A stretch of 64,000 nt of DNA from an uncultured Peptostreptococcaceae bacterium (GCA_947072565.1 CAMTIM010000022.1:62001-126000); one strand, 5' to 3'; counted from the stretch's first letter, positions 46,498 to 56,280 are shown. A program made the numbers and translations. The notes: a model not told the origin generated them from the sequence alone.

Positions 46498-49377
46498 TTA
46501 ATTCTTAAACATATCTACTAGTTTATTAAATGCATTTTCATTTCCACTTCCACCAACCTGAGTTATCTTCTTAGGCTGTTTTTTAGATAATAAACTTTGT
46601 TGTTTCTCATTTAAATCATTTCCTACTATAACTACTGGTGATTTTTCTTTAGATGCTAATACACCTACTGCCAATGCATCTATTAAATATTCTGGATTAT
46701 TCATTCCATTTTTCGCAACAAATATGTTATTTAATTCTTCACTTGTGTAGAACTTTTCTAATATAAGCGCGTTAGTTTCATTTCTATCTTTCCCACCTAT
46801 TCTTTCTGGATTTGGTAATCTATTAGCTATTGTGTTTGATACAGCTACTTCACTTCCAATAACGTAAGATTTGTTTATATTATTATCTTTTATGTATTGA
46901 TCAAATACCTTAGTTCCTTGATTTGGTGATGCTAATACTATTGGCATATTTTTTTCTGCTGCAATTGGTGCAATACTTACTGCATCAGGAAGCCCTTTTT
47001 CTCCATTTACAACTGCTATTGCTGATGGAAACTTTGGTAGTTTTTTAGCTATCTCTAAAGATGTCTTGTATCTATCATTTCCACTTATTCTCTGTACAGT
47101 AATCTTCATAGATTTTAATTCATTTATAACTGAATCTGATACAACGCTCTCTCCACCTATTATATAAACATTTTTAGCGTTAAGTCTTAATATTTCTTTT
47201 TTGGTTTCACTATTTAATTTATTTGCTTGTGTTAAAAGTATTGGTGCGTTATTATATTCTGCAAATGGTGTTGCACTAAGCGCATCTACCATTGAAGTTG
47301 AGTTTACTATTACTACATTATTTGTACTATCCCATCCTTCACTACTTACCTTTGTAGCTGTTTGATAGGCATTATCTCCAACTAGTTTCTTTGCATATAC
47401 AGTAGACTCTGGTTCATTTCCTTCTCTATTTTTAGTACTATAATGCACATATGACCATTTATCAATTACTTTTTTTATTTTACTCTCATTATAATATACC
47501 TTAGTATATGTACCTTCTTTTTCCGCCTCTACTGTGTATGTATCACCTTTTTGCTTTATATCTCCATCTATATATAACTCTACTTGATTCTCTGTACTAC
47601 TATTATTACCCTTCTTCAAAACTATTGCATCTTGTTTTGCACTATCTATCTCTAACATTCCTTTTACTGTTACCTTCGCACCTGATTCTTTGCATGCTTG
47701 TGCATATATTGCATTGTCTCCTGGATTTGTTATTTTTACATTCTCTAATTCTACACTTCCTCCTTCTAAACGTATTGGTGCTCCATAGTAATCACCATTT
47801 ATTTCAGTATTGATTATCTTCGCTATTCCATATTTACCTTCAGAATATGAGCTTACAATACAACTATTTTTTAATTTGCTTGAATTTACAACTAGATTCC
47901 CGTTACCAGATATTGATGCATTATTCATTTTTACATTTTTTAATGATACATTTCCTTCCAACATTATTGATACACCATTAATTTCACTGTTATTTACTAT
48001 ATCTAAGTTTTTTCCCTCTACAGTGTAGATATTTCCTCTATCTAATTTTAAATTATCCATTTTTGTATTTGTATTTATATTGAACCAATTTGCTCCTGTG
48101 TTATTGCTTATTGTGTGCCCATTTCCTTTTATTTCTTTTTCATTTCCTTTTATTTCTATATTGAACGGTTCACCTATAGATGAATTTATATCTATATCAT
48201 TTCTTATGTCTATTGTTTTTATATTCGGATCTTCTAATGCTCTTAGCAAATTATTTTTATCTGTTACTACTGCAAGTGAATTTTCATAGCTAGGAAGTGG
48301 TGGTGTATTCCCTTCTCTATTTTTAGTATTGTAATATTCATTTGACCATAGGTCAGTTCCTTTTTCTATTTTACTACCATCATAATATGTCTTAATATGG
48401 TTTCCTTTATTTTCTGCTATTACTGTATATGTATCCCCTTTTTGCTTTATATCTCCATCTATATAAAACTCTAAAGGTATATTTTTATTACTACCATCTT
48501 CCATCTTTAAAACTATTGCCTCGTTCTGTGCACCATCTACCTCTAACGTTCCTTTTATTCTTATTTTTTGTTCTGTTATATGTTTTGAGTAACTTCCAGC
48601 TGCATATATTGCATTATTACCTGGGTTTATTATCTTTACATTTTGTAATTCTATATTACCTCCATATAAATATATTGGTGCTTTATTGCCTCCTCCTCCA
48701 TCCGGAGCAATTAGGCCACTACTCGGGTGATGATCTTTTATTTCAGTATTAATTATCTTCAATTCTCCAACTTCATCCCCAAAATGTTTAATTATACTCT
48801 TGTTCATTTTACTTGAACTTATAACTAAGTTTTTATTACTTTTTATCATTGTATGATTTACGTTTACATTTTCTAATGTTATATTCCCACAATCTGTTAT
48901 CTCTCCATTACTTATTTCACTATTGTTTAATATATATAAATTTTCTCTATTTTCGGTCGTTATAGCTACTTCTTTTAACTTTAGATTATCTATTTTTGTA
49001 TTTGTATGTAATATTAAATTAAATATTTTACCACTTCTTACTGTGTATCCATTTCCTTTTATTTCTTTTTCATTTCCTTTTATTTTTATACTGAATGGAT
49101 AATTTGTATCTCCATTTATGACTATATCATTCTTTATATCTACTATTTTTACATTTTCATTTTCTAAGGCTGCTATTAATTCTTTTTCGTTTTTTACTGC
49201 TACAACCTCTGCTTTTGTATAATCAGAAGTCTTTAAAACGTTTTCTTCTATGTTTTTTTCTAGTGTAGTTTTGATTTTGTCGTCTTCCAGCGCATATGAT
49301 AGTGTTGTTATTTGTGTACTTGTAGCTATCACTACCCCACATAAAATAATTCCCATGTTTTTATTATATTTTTTCAT
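46498..49377 (-). CDS. CWB2-anchored surface protein with two beta-helix-like modules
   Basis: A 959-residue exported protein. Signal peptide MKKYNKNMGIILCG to about residue 32 (ATG 49377 after AGGGGAGAGTAAT). Two similar halves, about 55-355 and 375-650, each start with a KNLLRALED/ KELIAALEN-type segment, contain KGNEKEIKGNG and NLKL(K/D) repeats, and end with a GDIKQKGDTYTV block: right-handed beta-helix-like folds created by internal duplication. The C-terminal 300 residues hold three CWB2 (PF04122) repeats (YQTATKVSSEGW, RYKTSLEIAKKL, RNETNALILEKF) that bind the wall polymer in this clostridial group. Likely an S-layer-associated protein of unknown ligand. Confidence 0.88.
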   Translation of the reverse strand: MKKYNKNMGIILCGVVIATSTQITTLSYALEDDKIKTTLEKNIEENVLKTSDYTKAEVVAVKNEKELIAALENENVKIVDIKNDIVINGDTNYPFSIKIKGNEKEIKGNGYTVRSGKIFNLILHTNTKIDNLKLKEVAITTENRENLYILNNSEISNGEITDCGNITLENVNVNHTMIKSNKNLVISSSKMNKSIIKHFGDEVGELKIINTEIKDHHPSSGLIAPDGGGGNKAPIYLYGGNIELQNVKIINPGNNAIYAAGSYSKHITEQKIRIKGTLEVDGAQNEAIVLKMEDGSNKNIPLEFYIDGDIKQKGDTYTVIAENKGNHIKTYYDGSKIEKGTDLWSNEYYNTKNREGNTPPLPSYENSLAVVTDKNNLLRALEDPNIKTIDIRNDIDINSSIGEPFNIEIKGNEKEIKGNGHTISNNTGANWFNINTNTKMDNLKLDRGNIYTVEGKNLDIVNNSEINGVSIMLEGNVSLKNVKMNNASISGNGNLVVNSSKLKNSCIVSSYSEGKYGIAKIINTEINGDYYGAPIRLEGGSVELENVKITNPGDNAIYAQACKESGAKVTVKGMLEIDSAKQDAIVLKKGNNSSTENQVELYIDGDIKQKGDTYTVEAEKEGTYTKVYYNESKIKKVIDKWSYVHYSTKNREGNEPESTVYAKKLVGDNAYQTATKVSSEGWDSTNNVVIVNSTSMVDALSATPFAEYNNAPILLTQANKLNSETKKEILRLNAKNVYIIGGESVVSDSVINELKSMKITVQRISGNDRYKTSLEIAKKLPKFPSAIAVVNGEKGLPDAVSIAPIAAEKNMPIVLASPNQGTKVFDQYIKDNNINKSYVIGSEVAVSNTIANRLPNPERIGGKDRNETNALILEKFYTSEELNNIFVAKNGMNNPEYLIDALAVGVLASKEKSPVVIVGNDLNEKQQSLLSKKQPKKITQVGGSGNENAFNKLVDMFKN

Positions 49378-49508
49378 ATTACTCTCCCCTATACTTTTAG
49401 ATTCCCTCTTAAATGGCATCATTAATTATAATTGTATCATAGTAGCTTTTTATTTGTTGTTGTTTTAAAATATTATATTAATTCTAACTAATATTGTGAA
49501 CATATTAA

Positions 49509-49537
49509 AAACACTCATATCCAATGGATAAGAGTGT
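49509..49537. terminator. Terminator at repeat site C
   Basis: ACACTCATATCC / GGATAAGAGTGT hairpin directly before the repeat at site C. Confidence 0.65.
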
Positions 49538-49562
49538 TCGTAGATTTCAATGGTGGATATGA
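49535..49562 (+). repeat. ssrA-3'-like repeat, site C
   Basis: 28-nt segment matching 63306-63333 at 24 of 28 positions. It also begins a 15-bp perfect inverted repeat (49546-49560 with 49575-49589), and about 22 further bases match site B at 19 positions. Confidence 0.75.
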
Positions 49563-49641
49563 TTTACAACAATTATATCCACCATTGAATTTTACATTTT
49601 CCTACATATTTTTTACACCCCAGGGTCATGCAAGGATAAAG

Positions 49642-49692
49642 TCATTGTTTCTTTCCAAATCCCATTATTATTACATCAAACTTATTTATCAT
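49642..49692 (-). pseudogene. 5' fragment of a second RclA-like reductase gene
   Basis: Sixteen codons MINKFDVIIMGFGKKQ then TGA, closely matching the start of the reductase at 52591 (MINKFNSIIIGFGKGG). The upstream 100 bases also carry the shared HxlR-type operator. The rest of the gene is gone. Confidence 0.75.
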
Positions 49693-49771
49693 ATTAAAAT
49701 ACTTCTTTCTTATAACTTCTAGTTTTATTTATTTTTATATTCATACTATATCAATATAGTGTTGCCATCTA

Positions 49772-49793
49772 AATTAGATACTTTTGAATAACC
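49772..49793 (-). promoter_or_regulatory. HxlR-type operator, copy 1
   Basis: AATTAGATACTTTTGAATAACC; variant of the shared box. 80 bases upstream of the RclA-like fragment. Confidence 0.55.
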
Positions 49794-49863
49794 ACTTATT
49801 TGTCTAATACACTTATAAAAAGATTACTTTCTAACTTTGACTAGTAATTTTCTTGTATTATTA

Positions 49864-50265
49864 TTAAAAAGCTGCTATTAAATCTACAAAAGAGGTAATT
49901 ACTTCAGAATACTTTTTATTAAGTGTTCTTATAGCTAGCCCTATAAATGTAGCAAATACTATATTGGCTTCTGACATTGCATTTACAGGATTTTATGGGA
50001 ATATACTTCTTAAAGTATCTACTACTAATGTTATTTCTTTTATTTGATCTGCTAATTGAATTGTTATATCTGTTACACCTAATTTAAATAGCTTCCCTAC
50101 TATAATCCCAATTATTGAAGCTATTACTATCGTCCCTAATAACATAATTATAGTTCTAGATATCAACTTACTTATATATTGATTTCCCTTTAACTTCATA
50201 ATTACTCTTACTATAGATATGAATACAATTGGAACCACAAACATTTTCAATAAATCCATATCCAA
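49864..50265 (-). pseudogene. Cystine/dicarboxylate symporter (DAACS) remnant
   Basis: The 90-codon frame MDMDLLKMFVVPIVFISI to DTLRSIFP is a middle part of a sodium:dicarboxylate-type symporter, resembling the L-cystine transporter TcyP. A shifted frame continues NAMSEANIVFATFIGLAI to VDLIAAF. N-terminal and C-terminal helices and the substrate-binding HP2/TM8 region are missing, so it is non-functional. It follows the CcdA-TlpA remnant in the same direction, suggesting an original operon for disulfide/cystine handling. Confidence 0.7.
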
Positions 50266-50275
50266 CTAAACCATA

Positions 50276-51172
50276 CTATTTCAACACTTCATTTAACCAA
50301 GTTACAGTACTTGAATCCTTTTGAAATTTTGCAAAATATTGAATTATAACTCCTATACCTATTAAATTAGATGAAAATGCACTAATTCCATACTGATAAA
50401 CTAAACTTCTACCTTCATCAACTACCACCGGGAAAGTATGCTCTTCTTCATTCAAGAATTTTTCTATATATCCTTTATTTCTCTCCCTACCTAGGTTAGA
50501 GGAATACACTCCAAGAATTGCTACATAATCATTATTTTTATTATATTCTTTATAAAATTTTTCCATATAAGGTATTTCTTCTCTACAAGGAGGGCACAAT
50601 GTAGCTAAAAGTTTAAAAATACAGTCTTTCCTTTATAGTCACTTAATTTATGTTCTTTTCTATATTGGTCATATAAAGTAAAATTTATATCTTCAACCTT
50701 TGCCTTAGTCTCTTCCTTATCTTCATTTTCTAAGGTTTGATTGTTTTGTGTGTTATTTTCTATCTTAGTACTATCTATTCTGGTAGTAACACCATTAAAA
50801 ATCATAATCATCCCCGAAATTATAATAATCGTACCACCAAATCTTTTAATTTCATCTATATGATATTTTAGCTTATTTATACTCTTAACTAATTTGTTAT
50901 TAGATAATCCCATAAGTACTATAACTAATACACCAACTATCATGATTGAATATTTATTTGTACTAAAGAATGAATGAAAAACATTTGCTTATGAATAAAG
51001 TATTTTTAAATAAAGCACTTTTAGCAAAGCTACCACTCTTTAAATTTTCTATACTGCTATTCGATAACATACTCAAATATATTGGCAATATAATATAGAT
51101 AATATACATGCTGATAAAAATGATAATATGTCCTCTACGAATACCATTACTAAATTCAAACCTTCCATTCAA
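50276..51172 (-). pseudogene. CcdA-TlpA/ResA fusion, broken
   Basis: Three frames in series: 51172-50963 is a CcdA-like start (YIILPIYLSMLSNSS) ending early; 50943-50605 is the CcdA end plus a thioredoxin start (YRKEHKLSDYKGKTVFLNF); 50599-50276 is the rest (LCPPCREEIPYMEKF, FPVVVDEG). The stop falls inside the expected NFWATWCPPC active site, and about 100 residues of CcdA are deleted. An intact protein would carry reducing power across the membrane. Starts 22 bases after the RclA-like gene's stop. Confidence 0.78.
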
Positions 51173-51193
51173 TTCCGCTAATCTAATTAATTT

Positions 51194-52591
51194 TTATACT
51201 TCTTTTATCATTTCTGGTGATAATATATCATTAAGAGCTTCAGTCATAGTTGGATGAGCATATATTCTATCTCTTAAGTAAGTATATTTTATATTCATAT
51301 CTATAGCTAATTGTATTAAATGTATCATCTCACTAGAGTCTTCACATATCATTGTTGCACCTAAGACTTTCTCACTATCTTTATCTATAACTATTTTTAT
51401 AAACCCATCTGTTTTTCCTATTTGTTTAGCTCTTGGTATAGCTTCTGTTGCCATTTTAGCAACTAAAACATTATGCCCTTTAACTTTAGCTTGCTTTACA
51501 TTTAGACCAACTCTAGAGAATGTAGGGTCTAAGAATAATGCACTTGGAATATTTTGTCTATCTGTTGTTTTTCTTGTTTTATCACCAAATAAATGATTTA
51601 TTACTATACGGTAATCGTCTAAAGATATATATGTGAATTGAGCTCCACCATTTACATCACCTAATGCCCATATATTTTTAGTCGATGTTTTAAGAATTTC
51701 ATTTACTTTTACAAAACCCCTACTATCCAATTTTATATTGGCGTTTTCTAATTTTAACCCTTCAGTGTTTGCTTTTCTTCCTGTAGCTATTAAAATTAGA
51801 TCACTCTCTAATTCTACTTGATCTTCCTGACTATTTTTTGTATATATTAATTTAGCTAAATTGTTTTCTTCTTTTATTTCAACTATTGATAAATCATTTA
51901 AAAAATTAACATTTCTTTTTTTAAGTATATTTATTACCTCATCCCTATCATCAGCATCTTCATTCGGAAGTATAGTACTTCGAGTGTTAACCACTGTTAC
52001 CTCACTACCAAACGAACTATATATTCCTGCAAATTCAAGTCCTATAAATCCTGAACCTATTATAGTCATCTTTTTAGGTAGTTTTTCTAACTTCATTAAA
52101 GTTTCATTTGTATAAACTATATTTGAATTTTCTATGCCTTTTATAGTTGGTATGTTAGGTACTGATCCTGTATTTATAAAAATTTTTTCTCCTTCTAATG
52201 TAAAATTTTCTTCATCTATCGTTTTTACTTCTACAGTTGTTTCATCTACAAATGAACCTTGACCTGTAAATATTTTTATATTCTCATTGCTATTTAGTTT
52301 GTTATAGTTTGCGTTTCTTAATTTAGTTATTAAATCTTCTTTTTTGTTAATTGATTCAGCATACTTTATTCCTTTTTCACTGAAATCATTTAAATCGTAT
52401 TTTCTTATTATGCTAGATTGATTTTCTAATATTTTAGTCGGTATACATGCTTGATTTATACATGTTCCACCATACATCATTGTAGATTTTTCTATTAATG
52501 CTACCTTTTCTCCTTTATTAGCTAAGTCCATAGCTAATGTTTTTCCACCTTTTCCAAATCCTATTATTATAGAGTTAAATTTATTTATCAT
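51194..52591 (-). CDS. rclA: RclA/Har-like flavin disulfide reductase (hypohalous/hypothiocyanous stress)
   Basis: 465 residues, group I pyridine nucleotide-disulfide oxidoreductase. N-terminal IIIGFGKGGKTLAMDLA and the redox-pair motif GGTCINQACIPTK (with the MYGGTC lead typical of E. coli RclA/YkgC) are intact, as are GSGFIGLEFA, ATGRKAN, ALGDVNGG and the C-terminal AHPTMTEALND. Homologues reduce reactive chlorine products or hypothiocyanous acid; lipoamide or mercury chemistry is less likely since no flanking genes support them. A shared HxlR-type box sits 67 bases upstream. Intact, unlike its downstream neighbours. Confidence 0.82.
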   Translation of the reverse strand: MINKFNSIIIGFGKGGKTLAMDLANKGEKVALIEKSTMMYGGTCINQACIPTKILENQSSIIRKYDLNDFSEKGIKYAESINKKEDLITKLRNANYNKLNSNENIKIFTGQGSFVDETTVEVKTIDEENFTLEGEKIFINTGSVPNIPTIKGIENSNIVYTNETLMKLEKLPKKMTIIGSGFIGLEFAGIYSSFGSEVTVVNTRSTILPNEDADDRDEVINILKKRNVNFLNDLSIVEIKEENNLAKLIYTKNSQEDQVELESDLILIATGRKANTEGLKLENANIKLDSRGFVKVNEILKTSTKNIWALGDVNGGAQFTYISLDDYRIVINHLFGDKTRKTTDRQNIPSALFLDPTFSRVGLNVKQAKVKGHNVLVAKMATEAIPRAKQIGKTDGFIKIVIDKDSEKVLGATMICEDSSEMIHLIQLAIDMNIKYTYLRDRIYAHPTMTEALNDILSPEMIKEV

Positions 52592-52657
52592 ATTAAATAT
52601 ACCTTCCTGTTTGTTTTATTTATTATCTATAATATATAATCATAACCAAGAAAATGA

Positions 52658-52679
52658 AATTAGGTACTTTTAAGTAACC
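52658..52679 (-). promoter_or_regulatory. HxlR-type operator, copy 2
   Basis: AATTAGGTACTTTTAAGTAACC; contains TACT-N4-AGTA, similar to the YodB/HxlR-type site. Upstream of the RclA-like gene. Confidence 0.7.
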
Positions 52680-52777
52680 TCTTTGTTTTTCACTTCGTTA
52701 TTCATCATTTTCTCTTGTATTCTTTTCTTGTCTAAATAAAAAATAGCACTTAAAGCTGCCATTTGACCTTGACCTGA

Positions 52778-53454
52778 TTATTTTAAATATTGGTATATCT
52801 TATCTGTACAATCTTCTGCAACGTATAATCCTGCTATATTTGTATTCATATCTTTATCATATTTTATATGAGGACCATCTGCTTCAAATCCTAGTACCAT
52901 ATATTTTGGAGATACTCTATCTTTTATAATAAAAATCCCCTCTATGTATAAGTCTTGATTTTTTAATACTAATTTATTTACTCGATTACTACCTTCTATT
53001 TCTAAAGACCTATCCTCAATTATATTAATTGTATCATTTAATTTATTTTCTAATTTGTATATATGTATATAATGCACTTCACTTTCTATTTTACTTAAAA
53101 AGTTTGCTTCTCCTTTAAGCATTTTTCCATTACTCTACTCCTGTAGCCATTATTACTGTAGTTGCTTCATACATATCATCTCCACTAACAATTGTGAAGT
53201 ACTCTCCCATGCTATAAACATTATTTATTCTTTTTTCTATAATTTTAATATCCATACTTTCTATATGAGATTTAAATTTATCCTTCAGTTCTATTCCACT
53301 TAAATTCTTAATTCCTAAATAATTACCTATAGATGGAGCTTTTACTAATTTCACTACTTCTAAAAACTAAAATATTCTTATTTCTTATTTTTGAGTTTAT
53401 TGCGGACACTAATCCTGCTGGTCCACTCCCTATTATTGCTATATCAAATCTTAT
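52778..53454 (-). pseudogene. Thioredoxin-reductase-like gene, broken
   Basis: The frame begins RFDIAIIGSGPAGLVSAIN (an ATA stands where the start ATG should be), then a frame change leads to KAPSIGNYLGIKNLSG, and VIMATGVE followed by a stop at 53130; the second half (MLKGEANFLSKIE to VAEDCTDKIYQYLK) lacks the CATC redox site and the second Rossmann fold. Start loss, frameshift and deletion. Confidence 0.75.
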
Positions 53455-53455
53455 A

Positions 53456-53975
53456 CTATATTGCCTCTTTTAGTTGTATTTTTTGTATAGCTTTAACTAT
53501 ATACTTTTCTACAAATTTCATAGGATAATATGATAGTTTAGCATCCCTTAAACCCGGTATTCCTAAGTCCTCTTCTGTATTTATAGCTTCAGTATCAGCC
53601 TTAATTTCTTCGTCAAATTATTTATTCTCAGTCCAGCTTTTTATAAAGAATTTACACTTATTAAAATTTTCTTTTTTTAACAGTTTATATTCCACCCTTC
53701 CTTCATACTCTTTTAAGAAATAATTTAAGTAATTTCTCTTTTTTCTTTTTTTATTCCAGATAAGTTTCTTAAGCTATCTCTATCTTCTATATATTTACAT
53801 CTTTTGGGATGTCTATTTTCTAAGTAGTTGGTTATAGCCCTCATATTTGTACTTTGTTTCATAGATTCAAAATAATCAAATATAAGCTCCATAGTATAAT
53901 CAATATTTAAAGCATCTCTTAATGGTTGTATAAAGAAGTACTTTCCACTATTTCCACCTCTTATTACAATAAATT
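53456..53975 (-). pseudogene. Unrecognised decayed gene
   Basis: A minus-strand frame from about 53975 (YFFIQPLRDALNIDYTM, MRAITNYLENRHPKRCKYI) continues with two in-frame stops to [18 protein letters not shown] and ends IQLKEAI-TAG at 53456-53458, overlapping the broken TrxB-like gene. The protein family is unknown to me, but steady protein-like sequence suggests a lost gene of the redox cassette. Confidence 0.5.
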
Positions 53976-54035
53976 TATTATCATGATACTATTTTAGATT
54001 ATACAAATTTATATTTAAAAATATAATATATACCT

Positions 54036-54953
54036 TTATAGAATCCTTTTTGCGCCTACAAAAACACTATTCCAGTAGTTCGTATTCATATCAACTTTTT
54101 TAACTACTCCCTTAGAGTTTGGTGCATGTATCATTTTCCCATCACCTACATATATACCTACATGTGTTACTCGTCTACTTGAATCAGTACTTGAAAATAT
54201 TAAATCTCCTGGTTGTAAATTTGATTTACTTACTGATCCTCCTACCTTGTACTGATCTCTCGATACTCTAGGAGTTTTTATTCCATTTTCTCCATATACA
54301 TGATGTACTAATCCTGAGCAGTCAAAGCTATTTGGTCCTTCTGCACCCCATACATATGATTTACCCAGTTGTTCATGCGCCTTTTCGACTATAGCTTGAG
54401 CCTTACTAGACTGCTCAGTTGAATTGTTTGTATTATTATCTGTATCATTTGATGCTCCATTGTATACAGCTATATGATCTGAACTTGACCATCCTCTGTT
54501 TCCATTTGACAACTTAATCTTAAACCATCCATTAGCTTTTTCTAGCAAATCAACAGTCTCATCATTTTTTAACTTTGATACGATGGAATAACTGGTACTT
54601 GGTCCACTTCTAACATTTAAATTTGATGAAACTTTAATTTGACCTTTTTGACCTTGCATACTAACGATATTATTTGAATCATTCTCATTAGTATTTATGT
54701 ATTGGCCACTTCCCCAACCTACTTTTCCATTTGGTAATATAACTTTGTACCATCCCTTTGATTGTTCTATTATTTCTAATCTATTATTTTTTTTCACTTG
54801 ATTTATTGCCTTATAAGAAGTACTTGGACCAGTTCTTATATTTAAAGTAGTAGCAGTTACTATTCCTTCCTGATTGTTTGCGTATACAGTAGATATTGAT
54901 ACTACTGTAGTAATAAGCGATAATCCAACTATTACTTTTATATTTTTTCTCAT
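54036..54953 (-). CDS. SH3b-NlpC/P60 endopeptidase
   Basis: A 305-residue exported peptidoglycan hydrolase. Signal peptide to VYANN; two bacterial SH3 domains (about 30-85 and 105-160; LNIRTGPSTSYK and LNVRSGPSTSYS); a Ser/Asn linker; and an NlpC/P60 domain with Cys in FDCSGLVHHVYG, His in THVGIYVGDG and a third polar residue in IHAPNSK. It would cut gamma-D-Glu-diamino acid bonds in the wall. Starts after AGGAGAGACATT. Preceded by the HxlR-type box, so it seems part of the same regulon. Confidence 0.9.
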   Translation of the reverse strand: MRKNIKVIVGLSLITTVVSISTVYANNQEGIVTATTLNIRTGPSTSYKAINQVKKNNRLEIIEQSKGWYKVILPNGKVGWGSGQYINTNENDSNNIVSMQGQKGQIKVSSNLNVRSGPSTSYSIVSKLKNDETVDLLEKANGWFKIKLSNGNRGWSSSDHIAVYNGASNDTDNNTNNSTEQSSKAQAIVEKAHEQLGKSYVWGAEGPNSFDCSGLVHHVYGENGIKTPRVSRDQYKVGGSVSKSNLQPGDLIFSSTDSSRRVTHVGIYVGDGKMIHAPNSKGVVKKVDMNTNYWNSVFVGAKRIL

Positions 54954-55055
54954 AATGTCTCTCCTCTTATTATATTGATTAGTCCTAAAATAGAATTTTT
55001 TTGAACTACAGTCTTGTATGTGCTTTTTAATATATCAATTTTACTTTTATATCTC

Positions 55056-55077
55056 AATTAGGTACTTTTTTGTAACC
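55056..55077 (-). promoter_or_regulatory. HxlR-type operator, copy 3
   Basis: AATTAGGTACTTTTTTGTAACC, 103 bases upstream of the NlpC/P60 start and just after the HxlR gene's terminator. Confidence 0.65.
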
Positions 55078-55093
55078 GCTATAATTTTTTATA

Positions 55094-55124
55094 AAAAAAA
55101 GTGCATCAATTAAGCACTTTTTTT
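55094..55124. terminator. Intrinsic terminator of hxlR
   Basis: AAAAAAAGTGC / GCACTTTTTTT perfect stem with a 9-nt loop after the regulator stop. Confidence 0.85.
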
Positions 55125-55133
55125 AACTTCTAT

Positions 55134-55466
55134 TTATTTTTCACAAGAAAGATTTTTATTACTCCAAGTTATCATTGTCTCCATTACAGGAAGTAATTTT
55201 AAACCTGATTCACTTAAGTAATATGTTGATTCTACAGTATTATTACTTATTTTTTTATCATTTATTATAATGTTATGGTCAATTAATAAATCTAACTGCT
55301 GTGTAAGCATTTTTTTACTACATCCATTTACTACTCTTTGTAATTCTCCAAATCTCAATTTTTTATTTTGTAGTTCCCATATTATTATCGCAACCCACTT
55401 TTTACCTAATATATTTGATAAAGCTTCTACAGGACAATCATAAATAATTTCATCTATACTAAACAT
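55134..55466 (-). CDS. HxlR-family redox regulator of the disulfide-stress cassette
   Basis: 110 residues, winged helix of the HxlR/DUF24 type (LSNILGKKWVAIIIWEL, RFGELQRVVNGCSKKMLTQQLDLL). A Cys at about position 12 (IIYDCPVEA) is where YodB/HypR-type proteins have their redox-sensing cysteine; another is in NGCSKK. The four boxes 49772, 52658, 55056 and 56281 around it fit the TACT-N-AGTA type of operator, so it is the natural candidate to control the surrounding genes. Starts after AAAAAGGAGATGAAGAA. Confidence 0.88.
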   Translation of the reverse strand: MFSIDEIIYDCPVEALSNILGKKWVAIIIWELQNKKLRFGELQRVVNGCSKKMLTQQLDLLIDHNIIINDKKISNNTVESTYYLSESGLKLLPVMETMITWSNKNLSCEK

Positions 55467-55570
55467 TTCTTCATCTCCTTTTTAATCATTTTTATAACTT
55501 TTAATAAAATTATTATATCAAATATATAAGTAAAAGCGTAGATGAATCTACACTTTTAATCTTATCTAGA

Positions 55571-55888
55571 TTATAAGTATGTTACTGCTTTTTCTTTTAA
55601 ACTCTCTTTAGGTATAAATCCTACTACTCTATCCATCTCTTTTCCATCTTTAAATACTACCACTGTTGCGACAGTTTTTATTAAAAATGGTCTAGTTAAT
55701 TCTATACTTCGATCTATATCAACTTTTAAGAATTTAGCCTTACCTTACATTTCTTGCCCTAGTGAACTGTATACAGGTGATAACATTTTACACGGTTCAC
55801 ACCAAGTTGCAAAAAAGTCAACTAAAGCTACTCCATCTTTATTTTCAACATTACTTGCAAAATTACTTATATTTATCATCTTAGTCAT
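55571..55888 (-). pseudogene. Thioredoxin gene with internal stop
   Basis: From ATG 55888 the frame gives MTKMINISNFA, active site WCEPC (instead of WCGPC), LSPVYSSLGQEM, an in-frame TAA at 55745-55747, then GKAKFLKVDID, PFLIKTVATVVVFK and KAVTYL ending in TAA at 55571. About 105 codons, full thioredoxin length, with a single nonsense codon. Otherwise well preserved, so inactivation is recent or read through. Confidence 0.8.
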
Positions 55889-55911
55889 TTTAATTTCTTC
55901 CTTTTTATCTT

Positions 55912-56214
55912 TTAGTAATATAATTTATCTTTATTTATATAGCAATAATAGCTTTTTTCATTAGTTTCTATACTTAATGAATCATCATTTACTATTACTT
56001 CAATTATCCCCCTGTCTTCAACTTCACAAATAGCCACATCCTGTAAATTTCCAAAACTTAAATACCCTCTATCGACTTTAGGTTCATATCTAAATTTTAT
56101 ATTAGCATTACTTATTTTTACATCATCACCTTCTATTTTGTGCTTTATTAATACATCTGTATATTCATTTTTATTTAATACTTCTTTTATTTTATAAGTT
56201 AATTTGTTATTCAT
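55912..56214 (-). CDS. Hypothetical 100-residue protein of the redox cassette
   Basis: A small soluble protein (MNNKLTYKIKEVLNKNEYTD to SYYCYINKDKLYY), rich in charged residues, two cysteines. No family recognised. The gene is immediately upstream of the thioredoxin gene and 67 bases after an HxlR-type box, so both probably form one redox-responsive transcript. Confidence 0.6.
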   Translation of the reverse strand: MNNKLTYKIKEVLNKNEYTDVLIKHKIEGDDVKISNANIKFRYEPKVDRGYLSFGNLQDVAICEVEDRGIIEVIVNDDSLSIETNEKSYYCYINKDKLYY

Positions 56215-56280
56215 AATTTATGTCTTTCCTTTCTTGCTCTATATTATATAATTACTATAACAAACTAAAATATCACTATC

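Noticed and set aside
47508-48752. Plus-strand frames rich in Leu/Tyr opposite the CWB2 gene.
   Set aside because: Low-complexity shadows produced by the duplicated beta-helix coding sequence.
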